From NCBI RefSeq assembly GCF_024498075.1, contig NZ_JANHOF010000001.1, forward strand, positions 1,426,001-1,490,000: a stretch of 64,000 bases of DNA, read 5' to 3'. The DNA comes from Paenibacillus mendelii (GTDB lineage Bacteria; Bacillota; Bacilli; Paenibacillales; Paenibacillaceae). The first letter of the stretch is position 1, and each line of letters starts with the position of its first letter. The position numbers and the translations under genes are program-made. Below are positions 54,401 to 62,533 of this stretch, piece after piece. The notes under the pieces were generated by a model. The model was not told the origin of the DNA. It searched no databases and was given only the letters and a program-made list of their open reading frames with translations.

Positions 54401-55434
54401 AGCGTGCCGTTGTCAGACTGTGCAGCGATACGGAACTGTTTAATCGTACCCGCCCAGTTAGCTTGATCCGACATGTTGGCTGTGAGCGTCTGACCATCGG
54501 CTTGAGGCGTTAGGTCAAACGTCTTGGATTTGGTATCATCCCAAGCCGAATCGGCATCCGTAATCCAGGATATCTTCACTTGGGATGCAGCAGTCTGATT
54601 GTCCAGCACGACCGCAAGGCCGTTCCTGGCACTAGCATCGACTTGAAGCTGCGGCGATTCGAGATAGGCTCCCTCTCCTTCGATACCAAGCGAAGCTTTT
54701 CCTCCAGCGACCTGAAGCGAGCTTTGATGGGCCGTGAAGCCTTCCGAATCACCGTCGCGGGAGAACAACATATCAATTGTGTTTGTGGCGATAATATAAT
54801 CCAGCTGGAATCGGCCGTCCCAGAAGTCATAGCCAGGGGCTCCCGGACTTATTCCTTCCAGATCGAAGTTTTGCATGAAGGACAATTCCATCTTCGTAAT
54901 GGCATTGCGCTGCTCCCATGCAGACATATCGATGAAGACGCGGTTCCATCTGTCGTTGGATATTTTCGCAACGGATTCGAATACGTTATCTCCGCTGTAT
55001 AGACGGACTTTCATGAAGTAGCCGACAGGCTGCCATCCCCACGAGTTCGCTGCAAAAGCAAGGTAACGTTCGCCGGACAAGTCGAGCGGGGTGGAGAAAT
55101 CGCGATAGATCGTTCTCCAATCATACACCTTCACTTTCTCAGGCGTCTGCTCCAAGCTTCCTTCGCCCTCCAAAGGACCGCCGGGTCCGTTTAGAAGACT
55201 GGTGACATGGTTTATCTCCTTCGTGTTGGCACCCTTCTGCCAGGTGGCTACATCCTCGGGAGTATTGAAGGAGTTAATGACTTTGCTCGGGTAAAATTCT
55301 TGTCCGCTGAATACGTGGCCGGACTGTTGAAGATCAGGCTCATAGGGTCCGGCGAAAGCGGTTACAGCACTGAATATGAGCTGGAGCAGAAGGGCTGCAG
55401 CAAGAGCCCCCGATGTGACTGAGACACGTTTCAT
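51412..55434 (-). CDS. Large secreted glycosidase-like protein with DUF5722 barrel
   Basis: A 1340-residue exported protein. A signal peptide ends near residue 28 (SAVTAFAG). Two beta-sandwich, carbohydrate-binding-like regions (about 50-220 and 230-355) precede a TIM-barrel-like DUF5722 region (about 470-870). Glu628 in FIVGNEVGQNQVWNN and Glu772 in RIILSEQGLNSL sit where acid/base and nucleophile stand in clan A glycosidases (inference from motif type). Further beta-sandwich regions lie at about 915-1060 and 1190-1340, both with the same VNSFNTPE/LFNFEGSD-like start. It is probably a polysaccharide-degrading enzyme with multiple binding modules; the substrate is unknown. The nearest operon genes do not help. 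Confidence 0.85.
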   Translation of the reverse strand: MKRVSVTSGALAAALLLQLIFSAVTAFAGPYEPDLQQSGHVFSGQEFYPSKVINSFNTPEDVATWQKGANTKEINHVTSLLNGPGGPLEGEGSLEQTPEKVKVYDWRTIYRDFSTPLDLSGERYLAFAANSWGWQPVGYFMKVRLYSGDNVFESVAKISNDRWNRVFIDMSAWEQRNAITKMELSFMQNFDLEGISPGAPGYDFWDGRFQLDYIIATNTIDMLFSRDGDSEGFTAHQSSLQVAGGKASLGIEGEGAYLESPQLQVDASARNGLAVVLDNQTAASQVKISWITDADSAWDDTKSKTFDLTPQADGQTLTANMSDQANWAGTIKQFRIAAQSDNGTLVIDDIRFKKYPPIQKPYDGKITTSAVNDNSGITIAGTVTAAYLEQHADEDLVLFELPTYGNPADLAGLTPLAEQQIADQFTFDISLKDGAHNRLYSKFVVAFRNAAGEYTLADAPHYITNADKLASNRQPFPEAKSIKGLQVQMTDDAEELGISHAAINVSYNSMLYSTNSNPDNTIPYEVDGETFYFQKNYVSHLDSQIKSLSDNDTIVSLILLMYNIMTPGTPNEHLIHPDSQPGGTVYALNTKNELGVKYVKAITAFLADRYSMADEKYGKAVNFIVGNEVGQNQVWNNMGPKPVGEYVREYTQTVRLVDTIVKSRYANARTYISLDHFWNEELPAEAIWKYDNKVIVDMLNDLSHTEGDFSWNVAFHPYPENLFDPKFWNDATPTNDFNTVRITFKNLQVLVEYLQQQSLLYEGNMRRIILSEQGLNSLSNSENDQLVQAAAYAYAFYKIKFLEGIDSFILHRHVDHAQEGGLNLGLWTYAKNSISTPFEHKAIYDVFKYIDTDQSLAVTDFAKSIIGIDNWQDVIPGFDPTKLADREEPAVKGISFVKDKNQGNNGDSSKKPLPLESFENGLGGWQAADNANSVELTDGDAYTGSQSLKINFSDYAALNWKGADVRFTQPVNASKAQQLTMAVKIPDAAADQTYFAKVKVYSGTEIAEGTVAVDPQQGWNHIALNLKGWGGLNAIDRIKVWVSSPGSQAWAGSFLIDDVGFQKDAAVIRDFANVDITATLLSPQLEIGSQVQVKVTNYDDKKLNGKIAINGGGQIKFDRSELKINGIKTGESKTFVMTVTAYTPPADGAVSVKFVYGDRSFDKVLDTVKSTGEGNIPENEKLLFNFEGSDQGWKGKENVVSLNAVEQFPNGPTTPALGSYALSARADAVAATAWKTLAVTPESPLDLSEASELFYHIDSYGGVPGATYETRVTLFSGTESISSTSPMNPDQWNRAGIQVGDWALRNEVTRMEVSFRAVGNDLAWNPEFQLDYVGYVKAGS

Positions 55435-55657
55435 TCTCTAATAACCTCCGTTTTTACTTGATGAATTGCAATGAATGGATAAATGCGTAACTGCATCATA
55501 ATAAAGAATACTTTAATAAGATTTAGCTTAAAAATAATTGATTTATCCTTTAATCACCTCATTTATTCAATTATTTCTAAATTACGTATACATAATATAC
55601 TGAAAAATATACGAAAACAATCCGCATATTTACCCGGTGCATATTGACTATATGGTT

Positions 55658-55692
55658 ATAAAAAACGCACAGCCCCACCAGTGGGCTGTGCG
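55658..55692 (-). terminator. Terminator after the CDF exporter gene
   Basis: CGCACAGCCC (55666-55675) pairs with GGGCTGTGCG (55683-55692). On the minus strand TTTTTTATAACC follows. Confidence 0.88.
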
Positions 55693-55696
55693 CTGC

Positions 55697-56674
55697 TCAA
55701 ACTTTACCTCTCGAATGGTTGAGATTTGATTTCTCCACCTGAATCGTCGCATGTAGAATGCGAAACTTCTGTTCAATCTGCTGTATTGCCTGCTGCAAAA
55801 TAATCTGGCTGTCTGCGTCATCTTCGATCACGATGTGGCAAGTGAGCGAATCGAGGCCCGATGATACGGTCCATATGTGCAAATCATGCACCTCCATGAC
55901 CCCGTCTATCTGAAGCAAAGACTCCTCTACGCGGCCTGAGTCAATGGTAGGCGGCGTCCCTTCCATTAGAATGTGGACAGCCGATTTCATGATTCCCCAT
56001 GCGCTTTTCAAGATCAGCAGCGAGACCACGACACTTATAATGGGATCCGCAATATACCATTCGAACACCAGCATGAGCAGACCGGCAATGATTGCACCTA
56101 CCGAGCCCAAAGCATCTCCGATGACATGAAGATAGGCGCTGCGTACATTAATGTTGTCCTTCACATCGCTCTTCTTCATTAAGAACCACGCGCTAATGAT
56201 ATTGGCCAGAAGTCCAATCGCTGCAATGATCATCATCGATCCGCTTGCGACCGTCGGCGGCTCAATAAAGCGTTCATAGGCTTCCCGGATGATGAATGCG
56301 GAGATGATGAATAGCGTGACTCCATTAAATAGCGCCGCCAGAATTTCAAAGCGGTAATAGCCATACGATTTATGTGGCGACGGCGGTCTGGACGCGAGCC
56401 CCATTGCAACTAGACTAAGCGCGAGCGCGCCGACATCGCTTAACATATGTCCCGAATCCGACAGTAAGGCCAAACTGTTCGTAACCAGTCCACCAAAGAA
56501 TTCCAGAAGCATAATGACCGATGTGATGACAAGTGCGATGGTTAATCCGGCTTTGTTGTCAGGAGCATGGGAATGACTGTGCCCATGATGATTGTGCTTG
56601 TGTCCATGGTCGTGTTCATGGTCGTTATGCTCATCGCGGCCATGAAAGTGTTTTTCCTTGTCGTGGTTGCCCAT
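55697..56674 (-). CDS. Cation diffusion facilitator, CzcD-like zinc exporter
   Basis: A proton-coupled metal exporter of 325 residues, with a His-rich N-terminal tail (15 His within the first 37 residues), six membrane helices and a C-terminal cytoplasmic dimer domain. The metal-site HMLSDVGALALS in helix 2 and the YLHVIGDALGSVG motif in helix 5 (HxxxD) are typical of Zn(II)/Cd(II) exporters. The ribosome-binding site before the ATG at 56674 is weak (GCGGGG). The gene is alone, ended by a strong terminator. Confidence 0.94.
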   Translation of the reverse strand: MGNHDKEKHFHGRDEHNDHEHDHGHKHNHHGHSHSHAPDNKAGLTIALVITSVIMLLEFFGGLVTNSLALLSDSGHMLSDVGALALSLVAMGLASRPPSPHKSYGYYRFEILAALFNGVTLFIISAFIIREAYERFIEPPTVASGSMMIIAAIGLLANIISAWFLMKKSDVKDNINVRSAYLHVIGDALGSVGAIIAGLLMLVFEWYIADPIISVVVSLLILKSAWGIMKSAVHILMEGTPPTIDSGRVEESLLQIDGVMEVHDLHIWTVSSGLDSLTCHIVIEDDADSQIILQQAIQQIEQKFRILHATIQVEKSNLNHSRGKV

Positions 56675-56824
56675 TTCGAATACCCCGCTTCCCTATTCTC
56701 ATCCTGATAACAGCATTTCCATATCCATGAACTCCAATGAGGAGAATAACATATGAATATATGCTCATATGTATTATATGATGAAATCAGCAAAACAGCA
56801 ATCCTTACCAGCCTGCTATGGTAA

Positions 56825-56860
56825 TAAAAAAGAGACATCCTAGGATGTCTCGGATGTCTC
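56825..56860 (-). terminator. Terminator overlapping the end of the kinase gene
   Basis: GAGACATCC is present at 56832-56840 and its complement GGATGTCTC at 56843-56851 and 56852-56860. Six T follow on the minus strand (56825-56830), and six T also on the plus strand (56861-56866), so it can act both ways. The last codons of the kinase (ETSETS) lie within the stem. Confidence 0.85.
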
Positions 56861-58162
56861 TTTTTTAGGCTGCTGGGCAGTACTTGCGAGAATGGCCTTA
56901 GAGGAACTTCTAGAGAAGCTAATTCTAAATGCAGTGCCCTTTCCCAGCTCGCTCGTCGTTTCGATCTCACCGGCCATGGTCCGAATAATCGAGAATGCCA
57001 CCATTGTGCCAAGTCCGGTTCCCTTCTCCTTCGTGGAGTAGAAAGGCGTGCCTAGCCGGTTTAATTGCTCTTTCGTCATCCCTACACCAGTATCCTTGAT
57101 GTAGATAACCGGATTTATTTTGTCAAGACCCGTTTCTAACGTCAACGTTCCGCCCTCCGGCATCGCTTCAATGCTATTCTTGCACAGATTGATCAGCGCT
57201 TGCCGGAATTTCGTTTGATCTCCAACGATCTGAATATCCTGCTCGCACCGCTCCACGTCGATCCGGACATTCTGCATATTCGCATACGAGGACAACACAT
57301 TGGCCGCGTATCGAATTTCGGTCACAATATCGATAGATTCGATCCTTTCCGGATCCGGTTTGGCAAGAGTCAAATAATCCGAGATGATTTGCTGAGCACG
57401 GTCCAGCTCCTCCAGGCAGATCTTCTGATAATAGCTTCGATTGCGCTGGCTAAGCCCCTCTTTGCCGAGCAATTGAATAAACCCTCGAACCGTCGTTAAC
57501 GGATTTCGGACTTCATGGGCAACCGAGGCTGCAATGCTGGTGACCAGCTTCATTTTCTCCGTCTTTCTGATTTCTTCTTGAAACCGGAGAAGCCTCTCCA
57601 TAAATTCCAGAAGGTAAGTAAAAGCGCCGGTAAGCAAGCTTTGGAGGACGATTAATGTCAATGTCCAGGGGAAGCTGGGGTTCATGAAAAATTCGGCATT
57701 ATCCGTGAGGAGTTGGTAGGTAGCTAAGGTTAGCATCCGAATAATGAAGTAAGTTGCCATGGATGTCAGGACTTTCTGCCCTACGGTCATTGCGGCGTAC
57801 TTGGAAATGATCCAAGCCACGATCAATAAGGTGGGGAGGATGGATAGGATATATTCCAATTGATTGACGTTACCCATAATGTGGCGGTATACGATCAAGA
57901 TAAGGCATAGCACGATCGATACAGGCACACCGCCATAGAGAGAGCCAAGGGTCAATGGAATCGCGCGAAAATCGTAGATGAGTCCATTAATCGTTACAGG
58001 AAGTGACATACTCGAAACGAGCGAGACCGCATAAATAACACAAATCGAAATCCGGTAAAGCCACTTTCTATCCCTGATTCTGCGAGTAATTACGAAGAAC
58101 ACCGCGGGGATGAAGAAAATATAAAAAAAGTTCAACGTAAAATCCTTATAAATGGCGACCAT
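56840..58162 (-). CDS. KinB-like membrane histidine kinase
   Basis: A sensor histidine kinase of 440 residues with about six N-terminal helices (5TMR-LYT-type, to about 190), a HisKA domain (SVAHEVRNPLTTVRGFIQLL, phospho-His at residue 216) and a HATPase domain (LINLCKNSIEAMPEGG, DTGVGM, GTGLG). The layout is that of Bacillus KinB/KinC-type kinases that feed the sporulation phosphorelay, and no response regulator gene is adjacent, which fits such an orphan kinase (inference). No clear ribosome-binding site is seen before the ATG at 58162. Confidence 0.9.
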   Translation of the reverse strand: MVAIYKDFTLNFFYIFFIPAVFFVITRRIRDRKWLYRISICVIYAVSLVSSMSLPVTINGLIYDFRAIPLTLGSLYGGVPVSIVLCLILIVYRHIMGNVNQLEYILSILPTLLIVAWIISKYAAMTVGQKVLTSMATYFIIRMLTLATYQLLTDNAEFFMNPSFPWTLTLIVLQSLLTGAFTYLLEFMERLLRFQEEIRKTEKMKLVTSIAASVAHEVRNPLTTVRGFIQLLGKEGLSQRNRSYYQKICLEELDRAQQIISDYLTLAKPDPERIESIDIVTEIRYAANVLSSYANMQNVRIDVERCEQDIQIVGDQTKFRQALINLCKNSIEAMPEGGTLTLETGLDKINPVIYIKDTGVGMTKEQLNRLGTPFYSTKEKGTGLGTMVAFSIIRTMAGEIETTSELGKGTAFRISFSRSSSKAILASTAQQPKKETSETS

Positions 58163-58287
58163 AGCGACCTCGCTTTACAAATTGCTTATTCATAAGTACC
58201 GGATTGCCGCTGTATGAACGCTATGAACTATTCTTCTATTTCATTTTCGTGTTTAAACGGTTATTTCCTCCAGTCACACCCAGGTTT

Positions 58288-58327
58288 TTGAAAATAAATC
58301 GTCAGCCGCTAAAGACGGCTGACGATT
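58288..58327 (-). terminator. Terminator after the AraC regulator
   Basis: AATCGTCAGCCG (58297-58308) pairs with CGGCTGACGATT (58316-58327). The minus strand continues TTATTTTCAAAAAC. Confidence 0.75.
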
Positions 58328-59211
58328 CACTTCCCCCGGAACAACTCACGGTATTTGCCGGGCGGCATACCGAAATAATCTTTAAACACGCGGTTGAAGA
58401 AGCTTAAATCTTCATACCCGACCTCAAGCGCGATTGCAACCGTCTTCTCGTCCGTCTTGGTCAGCCATTCCTTGGCCACCTCGATACGGATTTCATTCCG
58501 GTATTCGATGAACGTCTTGCCCGAATACTGCTTGAATTTGGAGGTGAACGAGGACTGGCTCATGCCGCACAGCCCGCTCAATTGCTTGAGGGTGAGCGGC
58601 TGCGCATAATGTGCCGCGATAAACTCGCGTACATGGCGGAACATCGTCTCCTCCTCCGCCGCGGCGAAGGACACTTTATGCAGCATCCGATCATAGCAGC
58701 GGCTCAAGTGAATGAACAACTGGATCATCGCGGTTTTGATAAAAAATTGATAGCCCATCTCCCGCTTCCGATCCTCCTCGATCAGCCGCTCGATCATCTG
58801 CTTCAGCTCCAGCCGCTCCCGCCCCTTCAAATTGAGATGAGGCCTGTGGCTCGCCGTGCTTCTCAGAAATGGTTCGATATAGAAGAAATCGATAAACGAG
58901 TTGAAACGCGACATCACCTCAAGCTCCCCGGCAAAGACCGAGGGCTGAAAGATGACGTTGTACACGAGAATCGGACTGTCTGTCTGAAGCCGATAGCCAT
59001 GCGTCGTCTGCGGTGAAATCATATAGACGTCCCCTTCCGTAATCGGGGAGAAATGATGATTATACTCGTGCTCACCCTTCCCTTCGACGACAAAAACAAG
59101 CTCGACAAATTCGTGGGAATGGCTTTCGATGCTTTCGGACACCGGAGCGGGGAAAGCGCGGAATGGGAACGAATCATCGTCCATAAACTCTTCGTTCGTA
59201 TACCTTCTCAT
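58327..59211 (-). CDS. AraC-family regulator with cupin sensor domain
   Basis: A 294-residue transcription regulator: an N-terminal cupin sensor domain (ESHSHEFVELVFVVEGKGEHEYN near 25-47) and a C-terminal AraC pair of helix-turn-helix motifs (LTLKQLSGLCGMSQSSFTSKFKQYSG and VAIALEVGYEDLSFFNRVFKDYFG). The ATG at 59211 has AAAGGAGGG upstream. It is divergent from the PhyH/propeller genes and likely controls them, with a direct repeat in the intergenic region as candidate site. Confidence 0.92.
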   Translation of the reverse strand: MRRYTNEEFMDDDSFPFRAFPAPVSESIESHSHEFVELVFVVEGKGEHEYNHHFSPITEGDVYMISPQTTHGYRLQTDSPILVYNVIFQPSVFAGELEVMSRFNSFIDFFYIEPFLRSTASHRPHLNLKGRERLELKQMIERLIEEDRKREMGYQFFIKTAMIQLFIHLSRCYDRMLHKVSFAAAEEETMFRHVREFIAAHYAQPLTLKQLSGLCGMSQSSFTSKFKQYSGKTFIEYRNEIRIEVAKEWLTKTDEKTVAIALEVGYEDLSFFNRVFKDYFGMPPGKYRELFRGK

Positions 59212-59291
59212 TGCGGGTCGCCCTCCTTTGCCCAACAACAACATATTCTCCCGCAGCCCTCCCGTTTCCTCCCTCTGTCTCGGCGGATTAT

Positions 59292-59320
59292 CCAATCGGC
59301 TTGGCATATCCCCCAATCGG
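59292..59320 (+). promoter_or_regulatory. Candidate AraC operator: direct CCAATCGG repeat
   Basis: CCAATCGG occurs at 59292-59299 and 59313-59320, exactly 21 bp apart (two helical turns), between the divergent AraC gene and the PhyH gene. Two half-sites 20-21 bp apart are the usual pattern of AraC-family binding. Confidence 0.45.
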
Positions 59321-59388
59321 GCAAGACGTTAATCTGCTACTTTAATAGGCAAGTATCCGATGTCTGATTATAAGGAGTGTCGTAAGCG

Positions 59389-60147
59389 ATGCGGCCGATA
59401 CAGGAGCATGTGGATGAATTCAACAAGCAAGGCTTTACTGTAATAAGGGGCGCCCTGCAGGCAGATGAGGCCGATGCGCTGAAGGACGGCGTGCTGGATG
59501 CCTTTCAAGGGCCGGACGACGGCTACGGGCCGACGATTCGCACGCTCATGTTCGAGAAGGGGGAACGGTTCCAGCGCCTGATCATGCAGCCCGGCGTAGT
59601 GGATTTTGCGGAAGCGCTGCTCGGTCCTGGTTGTCATATGTTCGCAATGAACGCTCTGCGGACGCCGCGAAATCAAGGCATCGACCAGTGGCATGTGGAC
59701 GAGGAGCTGTTCTTCCCACTGCCGGAGGGAGTGGAATTCGATCCCCGAATTCAGCTGCCCACATTCCTGGTTACCTGTATTTATTACCTGGTCGACGTGA
59801 CGGAGACGATGGGACCGACGCAGCTCATTCCCGGCAGTCACCGCAGCGGCCAAGAGCCCGATCCGTCGCACAACCCTCCCCAGTACAAAGGGCAGGGTCC
59901 CGTATCGATCATCGCCAAGAAAGGCGACTGCCTGATCTTCTCGGGGCAGACCTGGCACCGCGGCGCACGCAATGAAAGTGACGAGAACCGGATTGTACAG
60001 CAGGTCATGTATGGGAAACGGTGGATTTCGCAGCGTTTCTACCCATTTATCAATTACACCATGCCGCAGGAAATCATCGAGCGATGGAAGGATCATCCCC
60101 GGATGAGCCGGCTTCTGGGCATGCACCGAAGAGGACCCTACGGGTAA
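59389..60147 (+). CDS. Phytanoyl-CoA dioxygenase-family protein (second)
   Basis: A second Fe(II)/2-oxoglutarate dioxygenase, 252 residues. The triad shows as HVD in DQWHVDEELFFPL and a distal His in TWHRGARNESDENR, with the Arg for 2-oxoglutarate. It shares only family-level features with the first one. TAAGGAGTG lies before the ATG at 59389. It starts an operon with the propeller glycosidase, 25 bp downstream. The substrate is unknown. Confidence 0.9.
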   Translation: MRPIQEHVDEFNKQGFTVIRGALQADEADALKDGVLDAFQGPDDGYGPTIRTLMFEKGERFQRLIMQPGVVDFAEALLGPGCHMFAMNALRTPRNQGIDQWHVDEELFFPLPEGVEFDPRIQLPTFLVTCIYYLVDVTETMGPTQLIPGSHRSGQEPDPSHNPPQYKGQGPVSIIAKKGDCLIFSGQTWHRGARNESDENRIVQQVMYGKRWISQRFYPFINYTMPQEIIERWKDHPRMSRLLGMHRRGPYG

Positions 60148-60172
60148 CAGCATGAAGGAGGAAACGAGAGCT

Positions 60173-61159
60173 ATGTACATGGACAACAGACCGGTTGCGG
60201 CGCTTCGTATGGAAGCGCGTGACCATGGAATCATTCTAAGGTACGGCGAAGGTCCGGGACAGTGCGATCGCAATGGCATGCGGGAAGCAATTCTGTTCGA
60301 GGAGAACGGAGTCTATCACTTGTTCTATGACGGATGCGGACCCGACGGATGGCTGGCCTGCCTTGCGACCAGCACGGATCTGAACCATTGGGAGAGGCTC
60401 GGTCCGGTACTGGATTTCGGCGGGCCGGGGGATCTGGACGAAGGTACGGCCACATCGCCTTGGTTCTATCGCGATGGCGATATGTGGCATATGTATTATG
60501 TTGGATCAAGGGAAGCAACGCCGCTTCCGGACCGGATTCCGATGATGCCCTACTTTACAATGAAGGCGATCGCCCCTGCATTGAGCGGGCCATGGAGGAA
60601 GCAGCCGGAGATCATCCCCTTCCGCACTGTACCCGGAACGTATTATTCCGATACCGCCAGCCCTGGTCACATCATTGACCATGGCGGCGAATATGTGCAA
60701 TTTTTCAGCGCGGCGAAATCAGAGGATGGACTGGTGACGCGGACGATCGGCATCGCCCGGACCCAGAATTTGAATGGCTCCTGGACCGTCGATCCGGATC
60801 CGACCGTACCGCTCACGGAGCAGATTGAGAACAGCTCGGTCTACTACGAGAAGGAGAACGACACCTGGTTTCTGTTCACGAATCACATTGGAATCGACGA
60901 AGCCGGCGGCGAATATACGGATGCGATATGGGTGTATTGGTCGCATGATCCAAACCGATGGAATCCCGAGAACAAAGCCGTCGTTCTCGATGGGCGCAAC
61001 TGCAGCTGGTCCAAGGCATGCATTGGGCTTCCGACTGTTGTCCCGGTTGGCGACCGGCTTGCCATGGTGTACGACGCGCCTGGTGGAGACAGCAAGAGCC
61101 ACATGCGCCGAGATATCGGACTTGCCTGGCTGGACCTGCCGCTTACGCCGCCAAAATAA
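60173..61159 (+). CDS. Beta-propeller glycosidase-like protein (GH43/GH130 type)
   Basis: A 328-residue five-bladed beta-propeller protein of the GH43/GH130/GH32-like clan: repeated blade pattern with REAILFEENGVYHLFYDG, WLACLATSTDLNHWERLGPVLDFG, EGTATSPWFYRDGDMWHMYYVG and YSDTASPGHIIDHGG. It has no signal peptide, so it acts in the cytoplasm. The ATG at 60173 is used because GGAGG lies 11 bases upstream; an in-frame ATG at 60152 overlaps that site. Whether it is a hydrolase, phosphorylase or a non-catalytic protein is open. Confidence 0.85.
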   Translation: MYMDNRPVAALRMEARDHGIILRYGEGPGQCDRNGMREAILFEENGVYHLFYDGCGPDGWLACLATSTDLNHWERLGPVLDFGGPGDLDEGTATSPWFYRDGDMWHMYYVGSREATPLPDRIPMMPYFTMKAIAPALSGPWRKQPEIIPFRTVPGTYYSDTASPGHIIDHGGEYVQFFSAAKSEDGLVTRTIGIARTQNLNGSWTVDPDPTVPLTEQIENSSVYYEKENDTWFLFTNHIGIDEAGGEYTDAIWVYWSHDPNRWNPENKAVVLDGRNCSWSKACIGLPTVVPVGDRLAMVYDAPGGDSKSHMRRDIGLAWLDLPLTPPK

Positions 61160-61164
61160 ATGCC

Positions 61165-61206
61165 AAGGCTGCCCCTTCATTCAAATACTAATGAAGGGGC
61201 AGCCTT
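61165..61206. terminator. Bidirectional terminator between the propeller gene and the exporter
   Basis: A perfect 16-bp stem (61165-61180 and 61191-61206; arms begin AAGGCTGCCCC and end GGGGCAGCCTT) with a 10-base loop is followed by TATTCAT on the plus strand and, on the minus strand, by GGCATTTATTTT. It separates convergent genes. Confidence 0.85.
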
Positions 61207-61230
61207 TATTCATACCTCACTGTCCGGTGT

Positions 61231-62184
61231 TCAAATCGTATTGAACAGCCGCTCCAGCTCGTTGGCCACGGTATACAGATTGGCTCTATGCTCGAATTCA
61301 GATCTCGATTCCGGTAGAGGCAGACGCTTGTGATAATCCCGGATACTGCGCAGCCGCCCGTACAACGCATCATGATCCGCCGCCGTCTGCTTGCGCGTGT
61401 CCCCCATATAATGGGCCAGCTCTTCGATAAAATCCGCAATCCGGATGCCTTGTTCAATCTTGACATTCATCTGGGAGACAGAAGGCAGCATTCGCTCGAG
61501 CAGATCATACTGCTTCTGCTTCGCTTCGAAGAACGACCGGTAGTTTGCCCCCGCGCTTCCGCGCCGGTAATTCTCCTCGTTCAGCCTAGCCATATCGATC
61601 GCCTGCTGCAATACTTCCCCCAATCGCAGCAGCTCGTTCCCGTCCCATACCGTATAGCCATTCTTCAAATATGCCGCGTATTCATTCAGAATGGCTGCGA
61701 TCAGTTGATCCGCTTCAGCCTTGTAACGATCCAATTGCTTAGCGATATTGGGCATATACCAGTTAACCAGCAGCGCTACGCCTAGCCCGATGACAACAAC
61801 GAGGAACTCATTCCAGAAGAAGGACAACTCAATCTGACGATGCGTGTATACATGCATGATGATAACCGCGCTGCTCGCGATCCCCTCCTGGATGTTCAGC
61901 TTCACGCAGAAGGGGATGAACAGCAGAAACAGGACGATGAAAGCATACGGCCGGTAGCCAATCAGCTCGAACAGCGCAGCGGAGAAGAACATCCCGCCCA
62001 TGCAGGCGATAAAGCGGCTCAGCACGACTTGGTAGGACTGCTTGATCGTTTTCTGTATGCAAAGCAATGTCAGAATGCCTGCTGAAACATAAAATTCCAG
62101 TTGGAGCGATTGTGCAAGCAGGACGGCAATGCTGACGCCGATGGCAGTTTTGATCGTGCGAAATCCGATTTTCATTCTCCCCAC
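61231..62184 (-). CDS. Aromatic acid exporter-like membrane protein (FUSC/ArAE type)
   Basis: A 317-residue protein with about four to six helices in the N-terminal half (about 12-160) and a long helical cytoplasmic half. It resembles YqjA-type ArAE/FUSC proteins, with MKIGFRTIKTAIGVSIAVLLAQ at the start. The substrate is unknown. The frame starts with GTG at 62184; an ATG three codons later (62175) is equally possible, and neither has a clean ribosome-binding site. Confidence 0.85.
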   Translation of the reverse strand: MGRMKIGFRTIKTAIGVSIAVLLAQSLQLEFYVSAGILTLLCIQKTIKQSYQVVLSRFIACMGGMFFSAALFELIGYRPYAFIVLFLLFIPFCVKLNIQEGIASSAVIIMHVYTHRQIELSFFWNEFLVVVIGLGVALLVNWYMPNIAKQLDRYKAEADQLIAAILNEYAAYLKNGYTVWDGNELLRLGEVLQQAIDMARLNEENYRRGSAGANYRSFFEAKQKQYDLLERMLPSVSQMNVKIEQGIRIADFIEELAHYMGDTRKQTAADHDALYGRLRSIRDYHKRLPLPESRSEFEHRANLYTVANELERLFNTI

Positions 62185-62533
62185 CGCTCTCTATGTTAGT
62201 TTATATTACTCATAAGGTGAGTTATGTGTAATTTTATTCGACAACTTTCACCATTATCCTTCAATAGCATCGAAAAATCTTCAATGCGCCCTACGGTTGG
62301 AAGTCTTCCTCTCACCGTACTACTTGTACTTTTGGATCATCGCTCAAGCCCGCACAAGTGGATATAAACACACAAATAAGCCGATCCGCCAGGATCAGCT
62401 TGCAGTCAAATATCGCTAAAAGCGGCTATGCATTCTCTCCGTTCACAGATTGATGAAGGGGATAGGAATACGTTTATGCATCTGCTATAGTGAAAGCGTG
62501 CAACACATTTTTCGGACGAAGAGGACTGATTCG
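62185..62533. other. Gene-free divergent region upstream of the exporter and AraC gene
   Basis: No gene is visible in this 349-bp stretch. CTTCAAT occurs twice, 20 bp apart (62259-62265 and 62279-62285), and TGCTATAGT about 50 bases before the AraC start could be an extended -10. Either could be an AraC site or promoter. Confidence 0.35.
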
